DNA from: Bacteroidetes bacterium MedPE-SWsnd-G1
Lineage (GTDB): Bacteria > Bacteroidota > Bacteroidia > Flavobacteriales > Flavobacteriaceae
Reading direction: 5' to 3'
Assembly: GCA_001874265.1 (NCBI GenBank)
Contig: MPDD01000011.1
Span: forward strand, 1-64,000
DNA: 64,000 nucleotides
Part shown: positions 55,027 to 62,776 of the stretch, piece after piece
Numbering within the stretch: position 1 is the first letter of the stretch
Layout of the letters: the number at the start of each line of letters is the position of its first letter
The notes under the pieces: generated by a model
Told to the model about the DNA's origin: nothing
The model's database searches: none
What the model saw: only the letters and a program-made list of their open reading frames with translations
Translations under genes and position numbers: made by a program

Positions 55027-55562
55027 ATGAATCCAATTTCAAAATTAATCCACACAATTTCAGAAAAAGAACTTTGGATCGATGAAATTGAAATTGGGCG
55101 TAATGATTACTTAAAAACTGCCGGCAGTATTGATACGAATATTTATTTAGTAATTGAAGGAAGTATTCGCATCTTTGTAATCGATGCAATTGAAGAACAC
55201 ACTATCCGTTTTGGATATACCAACAATTTAATTGCCTCCCTCGATTCATTTTTAAATGAACAACCCTCAGATTTCTATATGCAAGCACTAAAGAGAACCA
55301 AACTTAAGGTCATCTCCAAAGAAGCATTTTTTCACCTCATAAATAGTTCTTCTGAGTTTAAGGAAACCTATACACTACTTCTCGAAATTTTGTATTACAA
55401 CAAATGGAACGAGAAAGAGATATTTTAACAAACTCTCCTGTTGAAAGGTATCAAAGAGTTTTGGAAAGGAGTCCTCAACTTTTTCAGGAAATACCGAACA
55501 AATACATTGCGTCTTATTTAAGAATGGCTCCTGAAACTTTGTCTAGAATTAAAAAATCTTAA
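55027..55562 (+). pseudogene. Crp/Fnr-family regulator, frameshifted
   Basis: The N-terminal cyclic-nucleotide-binding-like domain is intact (IYLVIEGSIRIFVIDAIEEHTIRFGYTNN..) and the frame runs to a TAA at 55426-55428. One base to the side, from about 55393, the sequence continues QQMERERDILTNSPVERYQRV, then NKYIASYLRMAPETLSRIKKS*, the C-terminal part with its helix-turn-helix. Loss of one base in the TTG-TA junction near 55392 explains both. Repaired, it would have 178 residues, the family size. The intact frame alone lacks DNA binding. Neighbours: UPF0173 hydrolase divergent, DinB downstream. A sequence error is the alternative. Confidence 0.85.
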
Positions 55563-55622
55563 TTTGAATCAATGTTTTTATTCAATTGCAGTATCATATT
55601 TGTATTCTAATTCACAACTGAT

Positions 55623-56168
55623 ATGAACGCAACAGATCTCTTACAAGAACTCGAAAAAATTACATTAAACAATATTTCAGAAGTTGAAGTATATCAAAAA
55701 TTACCACTAACAAAATTGAATTGGAAATCCGATTCGACATCATGGAGTATACTAGAATGCATTGAGCATTTAAATCTTTATGGTGATTTTTATTTGCCTG
55801 AAATAGAGAATCAACTATCTAGTTCTGAATCAACATTTGAAAACAATTTTAGACCAGGTCTTATCGGAAACTATTTTGCGAAATTAATGCTGCCAAGACA
55901 ACCACTAAATAAAATGAAAACGTTAAAAGATAAGAATCCTTCAGGCAGTGCTTTAGAACATAATTGTTTAGAAAAATTTTTAATCCAACAGCATGAACTG
56001 TTAAAAATTTTAGATTTAGCTAAACACAAAAGTCTAAATAAAATAAAAACCAGCATCAGTATAAGCAAATGGTTAAAACTTAAACTTGGAGATACCTTAA
56101 GAGTGGTTATTTATCATAATTATAGACATGTTCTTCAAGCAAACAACACTTTAAAATCAAGTATATAA
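55623..56168 (+). CDS. DinB-family protein
   Basis: 181-residue four-helix-bundle protein of the DinB/YfiT superfamily. The metal-binding histidines are visible in ECIEHLNLYGDFY and YHNYRHVLQANN, with WKSDSTSWSILECIEHL as the family's typical opening. Members include thiol-dependent transferases that use bacillithiol, so a link with bshB1 is possible but unproven. It starts 61 bp after the broken regulator on the same strand. Confidence 0.85.
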   Translation: MNATDLLQELEKITLNNISEVEVYQKLPLTKLNWKSDSTSWSILECIEHLNLYGDFYLPEIENQLSSSESTFENNFRPGLIGNYFAKLMLPRQPLNKMKTLKDKNPSGSALEHNCLEKFLIQQHELLKILDLAKHKSLNKIKTSISISKWLKLKLGDTLRVVIYHNYRHVLQANNTLKSSI

Positions 56169-56208
56169 AAAATTGTTTTATTAAATTTACCCAACAAATT
56201 AATTTGCA

Positions 56209-56688
56209 ATGAAACAATCCATTTTATTTTTTATATTATTTACCGTTGGTCTGAACACAATAGCACAACACAAAACAATTTCTGAAGAATTTAATATTCA
56301 ATTCGAATCAACAGAATATTTACCTTCTTATGCCACCGAATCTGAAGATGTAATTGGCTATCAAAACAATAATTTTGCTGTTGATATTCAAAAAATAGAT
56401 GTTACCAAAGCACCTGATGGAATTTTAGAAGATTTAAAAGCATTGTCTAAAAAAGTTGCTTTGGATTTCGGTTTTACAGATTTAGGTGCTGGAAACACTA
56501 TGCCAGACCAACCAAACTCCTACTATATTAGAGGATATGACAAGGAAGGTGGACAAAAAATCCCTGTTTATGTTGGCTTAATCTACGTAAAAGAAAAAAA
56601 TCTAGTATATCAAATTACAGTTGATTGTTACAATAGTGATTTGAGAGAGGGCACAAAAATTACACGAAGTTTTAAACTTCTTAAATAA
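56209..56688 (+). CDS. Secreted hypothetical protein
   Basis: 159 residues with a signal peptide (about 1-19, NTIAQ). The mature part alternates beta-strands and helices: FNIQFESTEYLPSYATESE, then APDGILEDLKALSKKVALDF and later KNLVYQITVDCYNSD, with one cysteine. The pattern resembles small periplasmic proteins that bind or modify a partner, but I recognise no family. It follows the DinB gene by 40 bp and may be co-transcribed. Confidence 0.65.
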   Translation: MKQSILFFILFTVGLNTIAQHKTISEEFNIQFESTEYLPSYATESEDVIGYQNNNFAVDIQKIDVTKAPDGILEDLKALSKKVALDFGFTDLGAGNTMPDQPNSYYIRGYDKEGGQKIPVYVGLIYVKEKNLVYQITVDCYNSDLREGTKITRSFKLLK

Positions 56689-56731
56689 TTATTCAGTGAT
56701 TTAAATTTTAATAAATGATGTCTATAAATTT

Positions 56732-57628
56732 TCACAAGACAAAGCCTAACCCTAACAACAGCGCAAAAAGAAAAGTCGAAAGCGCTAATTTCTTCAATTC
56801 AGGATCTAAATCTTTAGGCTCATTATTCTTATAAACTGTGAATAAATGTCTGAAAATTGGAACATAAGCAATCAAAAATAAAAACTGAATTGCTGAAGTA
56901 AACTTTATGGTTACAAACAATAAAGCAAACAAAAAAGAACCTGCAATTAAGTAGTAATGATAATATTTTGCAAACTCTGCCCCTATTTTAACCACCAACG
57001 TATTTTTACCTGATTTCGCATCAGATTCACGATCGCGCATGTTATTTAAGTTCAGCACTCCTGCACTTAACATCCCTATAGAAGCCGCTGGTAAAAAAAG
57101 TGAAATTGGTAATTGCTTCGCAAATAAAAAGTACGAACCACAAACACTTAGTAAGCCAAAAAATAAAAACACAAATACATCTCCTAATCCGCTATATCCA
57201 TAAGCATTTTTGCCCATGGTGTATTTTATTGCGGCTATAATACTGGCTATTCCTAATGCAAAAAACAACAAAGAATGTCCAAAGTCTTCACTACCAAATG
57301 ATACATAGATCAACAAAACTGCAATAATAAGCGTTATTACCCCTGTAATTTTAATTGCTAATAACATTTGTTTCGGAGATATGGCTCCACTTTGTAATGC
57401 GCGTTCAGGTCCTATTCTATCTTCATTATCTGTGCCTTTTACACCATCTCCGTAATCATTTGCAAAATTAGAGAGTACTTGTAAGCCCACAGTGGTAAAC
57501 AAGGCCAAAGCACAAATTTTCCAATTAAAAATATTTTCAGAAGCTACTAAAAAACTACCTAATATTATTCCTGAAAGTGAAAGTGGCACCGTTCTTAAAC
57601 GCGCCGCATGAATGAAACTTTTAAACAT
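56732..57628 (-). CDS. menA: 1,4-dihydroxy-2-naphthoate polyprenyltransferase
   Basis: Membrane prenyltransferase of menaquinone synthesis, 298 residues with about eight helices. The first aspartate motif reads NFANDYGDGVKGTDNEDR (about 56-73), and the second NNMRDRESDAKSGKNTL (about 196-212), as in the UbiA family. FKSFIHAARLRTVPLSLSG is the usual start. The quinone would serve the respiratory Fe-S proteins encoded downstream. Confidence 0.93.
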   Translation of the reverse strand: MFKSFIHAARLRTVPLSLSGIILGSFLVASENIFNWKICALALFTTVGLQVLSNFANDYGDGVKGTDNEDRIGPERALQSGAISPKQMLLAIKITGVITLIIAVLLIYVSFGSEDFGHSLLFFALGIASIIAAIKYTMGKNAYGYSGLGDVFVFLFFGLLSVCGSYFLFAKQLPISLFLPAASIGMLSAGVLNLNNMRDRESDAKSGKNTLVVKIGAEFAKYYHYYLIAGSFLFALLFVTIKFTSAIQFLFLIAYVPIFRHLFTVYKNNEPKDLDPELKKLALSTFLFALLLGLGFVL

Positions 57629-57700
57629 TTATAATATTTCTTTGAACGATGAAGTTAAAAAAGAGATCAATTTCTTAAATGGGTTCAGAATGATTAGGAT

Positions 57701-58486
57701 TTAAAGATTTTCTGAATTCGCTATTAATTCAGCAATATCCAAGACCTCAACACTTTCTTCTTTGTTTTCTGCTTTCACTCCATCTGTCATCATAGTGTTG
57801 CAATATGGACAACCCGTTGCAATGATTTTAGGATTTGTTTTTAGAGCATCTCTAGTTCTTAATACATTCACATCTAAATCACCTTTTTCTGGTTCTTTAA
57901 ACATTTGGGCACCACCTGCTCCACAACAAAGCGCATTTCTTTTATTGCGTTTCATCTCAACTAAATTTACGCCCAACCTTTTAATCAATTCTCTAGGTGA
58001 TTCGTATTCATCATTCGCTCTTCCTAAATAACAAGGGTCATGAAAAGTAACCCGGTCATTATCCATAGAACCATTTAACTCTAGTCTTCCTTCAGAAATT
58101 AATTGTTGAATATATTGGGTGTGATGATAGACTTCGTAAGTGCCTCCTAATTCTGGATATTCGTTTTTTAAAGTATTAAATGAATGAGGATCACATGTCA
58201 CGATTTTCTTTATTTCATATGCATTTAAAATCTCAATGTTTGTCATTGCCTGCATTTGAAAAACCATTTCATTCCCCGCTCTTTTAGCAGCATCTCCTGT
58301 CGAACTCTCCTCAGTTCCTAAAACAGCAAAATCGACATTTGCTTTGTTAAGTATCTTAACAAAAGCACGTGTGATTTTCTTTGCTCTATCGTCATAACTT
58401 CCCGCAGATCCTACCCAAAACAACACTTCTGGTTGTTTGCCTTGAGCCATCATTTCTGCCATTGTTGGTACGTTCATTTTCTCCAA
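57701..58486 (-). CDS. (Fe-S)-binding protein with CCG domain
   Basis: 261 residues of the heterodisulfide-reductase/glycolate-oxidase-like electron-transfer family. Cysteine motifs: HDPCYLGR near 150, ALCCGAGGAQMF near 186 and ATGCPYCNTMM near 222. An N-terminal half-domain keeps only a single Cys in CDPHSFNTLKNEYPELGG. It probably binds a [4Fe-4S] cluster and passes electrons to or from the quinone pool together with the 435-residue partner upstream, 54 bp away. Confidence 0.87.
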   Translation of the reverse strand: MEKMNVPTMAEMMAQGKQPEVLFWVGSAGSYDDRAKKITRAFVKILNKANVDFAVLGTEESSTGDAAKRAGNEMVFQMQAMTNIEILNAYEIKKIVTCDPHSFNTLKNEYPELGGTYEVYHHTQYIQQLISEGRLELNGSMDNDRVTFHDPCYLGRANDEYESPRELIKRLGVNLVEMKRNKRNALCCGAGGAQMFKEPEKGDLDVNVLRTRDALKTNPKIIATGCPYCNTMMTDGVKAENKEESVEVLDIAELIANSENL

Positions 58487-58507
58487 GTTTTTCTAATAAA
58501 AAATAAG

Positions 58508-58531
58508 TTTTCGACTCCGCTCGAACAGACA
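58508..58531. repeat. Dispersed flavobacterial intergenic repeat, copy C
   Basis: TTTTCGACTCCGCTCGAACA contains inverted TTCGA..TCGAA around CTCCGC and shares the TTCGAC..GCTC core with the copies near 2.6 kb. It sits in the 54-bp gap between the two Fe-S genes. Confidence 0.5.
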
Positions 58532-58540
58532 TTTACAAAT

Positions 58541-59848
58541 CTATTCATCTTTCCAATTCAATCGATCCATTTGGTTGTACTGCCAAGGTGCCCCATTATT
58601 TTCAATATTGGTCATCATCATATTCAATTCCTGAGGTGCAGCCGACTGTTCCATTACCAAATAGCGTCTCATATCCATAATAATAGACAATGGATCTATA
58701 CTTACCGGGCACTCTTCTACACAAGCATTACAACTGGTACAAGCCCAAAGTTCTTCAGGTGTAATATAATCGTTTAATAACTGCTTACCATCATCTTTAA
58801 ACTCCCCACCATTAGCATCTATATTCTTTCCTACTTCCTCCAAACGATCTCTCGTTTTCATCATTATGGCTCTTGGTGATAATTCCTTTCCAGTTAAATT
58901 TGCGGGGCAAGAAGAAGTACATCTACCGCATTCTGTACAGGTATATGCATTGAGTAATTGCACCCAATTTAAATCAGTAACATCGCTTGCTCCGAACTTT
59001 TCCGGCTCTCCTTCATCTTCACCTTCTTGTGGCGCTGCAAAAGGATCAGCATCTGGGTCCATCATTAACTTTACCTCTTTCATAACCGTTGCATCATTTG
59101 TAAATTGTCCTTTCGGATTCAAATTTGCAAAAAATGTATTAGGAAAGGCTAGTAGAATATGCAAGTGCTTTGAATAATATAAATAGTTCAAGAATATTAA
59201 TATACCTCCAATATGCAACCACCAAAACGTACGTTCTATATAATGCAAAACTATAGGTGGATTTTCTAACACAAAAGGGTACAAATATTGACTAATAACA
59301 TTCCCGTTCTTTGCTAATTGAAATTGATGATCTGTAGCATTCATGAACAAGAACAAAGTCATTAAAACCATTTCAAAATAAAGAATATACAATCCGTCGT
59401 TCTTTGGAAACCCTTTCATCTCCTTATTCCAAAACCTTGGAATTCTTAGCACCATTCTACGAATCCAAAAAACGATTACCGAAAATAGAACTAGGACCGC
59501 TAATACTTCAAAAGTTCCTATTAGAAAGCCATAAAAACCTCCCATAAAACTTAAAACTCTATGCGTACCAAACAAGCCATCAATAATAATTTCTAACACC
59601 TCTATATTAATAATGACAAACCCTACATACACAATAATATGAAGTAAACCCGAAACAGGTCTGCGGGTCATTTTACCTTGTCCTAATGCAATGCGAAACA
59701 TATTATTCCAACGCTCATTTTTGCGATCAGAACGATCTATATCTTTTCCTAAATCAATGTTTCGTTTTAACTTTTTTACGTTTCGAACAAAAAAAGCAAT
59801 ACCAGCAAAAAGCAGTATGGCAAAAATGATATTATCTATATATTCCAT
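58541..59848 (-). CDS. Membrane (Fe-S)-binding oxidoreductase subunit
   Basis: 435 residues. The N-terminal half carries several membrane helices (about 7-22, 72-95, 110-130, 155-170, 205-225) like NarI-type or DsrM-type quinone-binding subunits. The C-terminal half has two [4Fe-4S] motifs, CTECGRCTSSCPA and CTSCNACVEECPV. With the CCG protein it forms an HdrDE-like membrane complex, electron donor unknown. The AhpD-like gene ends 3 bp before its start. Confidence 0.87.
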   Translation of the reverse strand: MEYIDNIIFAILLFAGIAFFVRNVKKLKRNIDLGKDIDRSDRKNERWNNMFRIALGQGKMTRRPVSGLLHIIVYVGFVIINIEVLEIIIDGLFGTHRVLSFMGGFYGFLIGTFEVLAVLVLFSVIVFWIRRMVLRIPRFWNKEMKGFPKNDGLYILYFEMVLMTLFLFMNATDHQFQLAKNGNVISQYLYPFVLENPPIVLHYIERTFWWLHIGGILIFLNYLYYSKHLHILLAFPNTFFANLNPKGQFTNDATVMKEVKLMMDPDADPFAAPQEGEDEGEPEKFGASDVTDLNWVQLLNAYTCTECGRCTSSCPANLTGKELSPRAIMMKTRDRLEEVGKNIDANGGEFKDDGKQLLNDYITPEELWACTSCNACVEECPVSIDPLSIIMDMRRYLVMEQSAAPQELNMMMTNIENNGAPWQYNQMDRLNWKDE

Positions 59849-59851
59849 AAT

Positions 59852-60457
59852 TTATTGATGATTCCAATTATCTTCATCTGCACTATCATTTGGCGACAAA
59901 CCAATAATATCTCCGTCAGAAGAAATACCCAATCCTAAAACCGTTCTATTTGCATAATTAAAATAGGCCGTAACTTGATTTATTTCAAGTATTTCTCCGT
60001 CAGTCAAATTTAACGTTTTCAACAATAAAATATCTGACTCAGAAACCTTTTCTTTTAATTGAGTTAATTTTTTAGCATATTTCAATCCTTCAACAAATCT
60101 AGCCTCCAACAACTCATTAAATTTATTTATTTCCAACCCTTTTTTCAATGTAAGAGCCTTTTCTTTATCATTTATCAAACGAGTTAAACCTGCAAAATGA
60201 TGATCTATGCAATACGGACAATTATTTAAAAGGCTAACATAAACTCCAATGGTTTCTAAATACCATTTTGGCAGGGTGTTATTACTATTGTGAAGCACAT
60301 TTTTATACAAAGCCATATGGCCAGTCATTGTATGTAGTCTAAGACTATGTGCCATCAGAATGTTATCTACATTATTATCTGGCCCAGTAACCTTTTTGTA
60401 TAACTTTAATAAGCGACCTGTGGCTTCTTGAAAAGGAATGGTTTTAATCCAGGTCAT
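59852..60457 (-). CDS. AhpD/carboxymuconolactone decarboxylase-like protein
   Basis: 201 residues, helical AhpD fold. The redox motif NNCPYCIDHH (CxxC with the following His) is at about 79-88, as in peroxidase-related AhpD-like enzymes, which transfer reducing equivalents or detoxify peroxides. It is tightly packed: 6 bp after mlaD and 3 bp before the Fe-S gene, so it is part of that operon. I recall mlaD and the Fe-S genes as usually adjacent in related genomes, so this gene looks like an insertion. Confidence 0.8.
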   Translation of the reverse strand: MTWIKTIPFQEATGRLLKLYKKVTGPDNNVDNILMAHSLRLHTMTGHMALYKNVLHNSNNTLPKWYLETIGVYVSLLNNCPYCIDHHFAGLTRLINDKEKALTLKKGLEINKFNELLEARFVEGLKYAKKLTQLKEKVSESDILLLKTLNLTDGEILEINQVTAYFNYANRTVLGLGISSDGDIIGLSPNDSADEDNWNHQ

Positions 60458-60463
60458 GACATG

Positions 60464-61417
60464 TTATTCTTTTTCTTCTGATTGATATCCTTTGTCTTTT
60501 TTACCGAACATAGAAAAATGAACAAAACGTTTTGGATGTTCTTTCATTTCACGCAGCAACTCTTCCATTTCCTTCGCCGCATTTTCTAAATTCGTATACA
60601 AGGCTTCATCTTTCAACAATTTACCCAAAGATCCTTCTCCATTTTCCATTCCGGTTAAAATGGCATTAAATGAATTAACTGTAATTTCTAACTTGGCCAT
60701 AGTCTCACCGAGGTTAGCATTGGCTAATGAGTCTGAAATTTTTGCAAAATTGGTAGTAATTGTTTCGACATTAGACAGAGATGTATTTAATTTCTCTTTG
60801 TTTTCATTTAAAATTTCATCTAAAGAATCCGAAGCCGTTTTAAAATTAGCCACCGTTTTATTTAAACCTGAAAATGTTTCTTGTAAATCTTTACGAGCCT
60901 CTGCATTTAAAACCTGATTCAACCCAAGTAATAAAGAGTCTGCATTTACCAAAACACTTTCAACTTTTGCCTGAACTGACCCTAACGTTTCGCTTAAAGA
61001 AGCAAACATATCTAATTCCGTATCTCCTTTTAAATAAGATCCAGATTTTGCAATTTCTCCTTCATAAGAAGGCATAATTGCCAAGGCTTTACCACCCATT
61101 AAACTTGTGCTATAAATTTTAACAATGCTCTTATCTGAAAATTCGAAATCATTATCTACTCCAAATTCAACAATTAATTGTCCTCGGTTCATAGGATCTT
61201 TATCAAAAGTAATTTCTAAAACCTTACCAACTGGCAATCCGTTTATGGTAACATTACTCGCAGTATTTAATCCATCTACGTTCGCATATTTTGCAAAATA
61301 AGTTCTTGGAGCCGTATTAAAAAGGTTTTGACCTTTCATAAAATTATAACCCCATATAAACACTCCAATTATAATAACTGAAACAAATCCTGTTTTAAAT
61401 TCTCTTGTTAATTTCAA
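60464..61417 (-). CDS. MlaD-family (MCE) lipid-transport protein
   Basis: 317 residues. One N-terminal membrane helix (about 11-27), then the MCE domain (about 37-115: YFAKYANVDGLNTASNVTINGLPVG..), then a long coiled-coil/helical tail, as in inner-membrane MCE proteins that ferry phospholipids across the periplasm. The partner ABC proteins (MlaE/F) are not in the window. It is second in the operon behind the amidase. Confidence 0.9.
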   Translation of the reverse strand: MKLTREFKTGFVSVIIIGVFIWGYNFMKGQNLFNTAPRTYFAKYANVDGLNTASNVTINGLPVGKVLEITFDKDPMNRGQLIVEFGVDNDFEFSDKSIVKIYSTSLMGGKALAIMPSYEGEIAKSGSYLKGDTELDMFASLSETLGSVQAKVESVLVNADSLLLGLNQVLNAEARKDLQETFSGLNKTVANFKTASDSLDEILNENKEKLNTSLSNVETITTNFAKISDSLANANLGETMAKLEITVNSFNAILTGMENGEGSLGKLLKDEALYTNLENAAKEMEELLREMKEHPKRFVHFSMFGKKDKGYQSEEKE

Positions 61418-61479
61418 AATAGCAATATTTTGTTTTGAATTAATTATTCATAATAATCTATAAGAGTAAAAATACAATT

Positions 61480-62589
61480 TTACTCTGTTTTTAGTGCTTC
61501 TTCAACACTTATTTTCTCACCATTTTTAAAGGCTACAACAAAGGCCGACTTATATCCTTTCTTTTTTGCCAATTGATGGTCCTTTTTAATTTGCGTAAAA
61601 TCTGAAGTTCTACCCAAATAATATTTATATGATTTTCCAACTGTAACTCGTTCAACTCCCTTAAGGCCGTTAAAGTTATATGATTTTGTTTCTAGTTTTC
61701 TTCTACCTGAAGCAATCTGAACTTTAAACACAATATCCGAATTGTTTCTTGCATCTTCTTGCGAATTTTGAATAACCACATCTTCTTTAGCAACCGAGTT
61801 ATAGTCTATTTGCTTTACATAGTTATAAACTCCTTTTGCGATAGATTTCGCATAATTAGATTGTCCATTCTTAGTGTTCAAGTATTTACCTTCAGCCGTA
61901 TTTGTTACGAAACCTGTCTCTATTAAAATGCTTGGCATATATGTCTGATGCAATACTATAAAGGCCGCTTGTTTCACTCCTCTATCCTTACGTTTTACAT
62001 CTTTAATCATACTTTTTTGTACAATATTTGCCAAATCTAAGCTTTGATCTAAATATTCTTCTTGCATTAAAGTAATTCCTATAATAGTTTCGGGAGAGCT
62101 AGGGTCAAATCCTTTGTAGTTCTCTTTATAGTTGTCTTCTAATAAAATCACTTCATTCTCCTTTTTTGCGACTTCTAAATTTTGTCTATTAGCATGCAAA
62201 CCAAGTACCCAAGTTTCTGTTCCTGAAGCTTGAGTGTGATGAGCATTACAATGTATAGATACAAACAAATCAGCATCTGCCTTATTCGCTATTCTTCCCC
62301 GTTCGTATAAATCTACAAACACATCTTTTTTTCGAGTATAAATAACATTGATGTTTCCCTCTTTTTCAAGAATCTTACCAACCTCTAATGTAATGTTTAA
62401 GGCTATCTCTTTTTCATAATAATGCTTACTGCGTACACTTTTACCCGGATCATGCCCACCATGCCCAGCATCTAATACAACCGTATACACTTTAGATTGA
62501 CCAAATAAATTCGTATTACCAAAAATAAAAAACATGAAAAATACGAAAACTAGAAGTGCATTCGTTTTGGTATTAAATTTGTGAAACAT
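61480..62589 (-). CDS. N-acetylmuramoyl-L-alanine amidase with SPOR-like tail
   Basis: Amidase_3 zinc enzyme that removes stem peptides from septal peptidoglycan, 369 residues from the ATG at 62589; upstream starts at 62601-62604 are also in frame but less likely. A signal anchor (about 12-30) precedes the catalytic domain: H43 (LDAGHGGHDPG), E59 (YYEKEIAL) and the SIHCNAH motif near 110-116, with a final Glu in ILIETGF. The last ~90 residues (VQIASGRRKLETKSYNF..) look like a SPOR-type septum-binding domain. Divergent from lptD. Confidence 0.92.
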   Translation of the reverse strand: MFHKFNTKTNALLVFVFFMFFIFGNTNLFGQSKVYTVVLDAGHGGHDPGKSVRSKHYYEKEIALNITLEVGKILEKEGNINVIYTRKKDVFVDLYERGRIANKADADLFVSIHCNAHHTQASGTETWVLGLHANRQNLEVAKKENEVILLEDNYKENYKGFDPSSPETIIGITLMQEEYLDQSLDLANIVQKSMIKDVKRKDRGVKQAAFIVLHQTYMPSILIETGFVTNTAEGKYLNTKNGQSNYAKSIAKGVYNYVKQIDYNSVAKEDVVIQNSQEDARNNSDIVFKVQIASGRRKLETKSYNFNGLKGVERVTVGKSYKYYLGRTSDFTQIKKDHQLAKKKGYKSAFVVAFKNGEKISVEEALKTE

Positions 62590-62776
62590 CTGTAAGTACA
62601 TCAATATATTTTAGTTATTTTTGGCATCTTATAGAAGGGGCTGCAATTAATGAGCCAACCTTAATTCTAATGATTAAAATTTGATACTGAAACACATCAG
62701 CGAATTTAACAAAAATGGTGAGTTTCATAACAATTTAACCTATTATTTTAAATAAAACGATAAAGTATTTAAAGCA

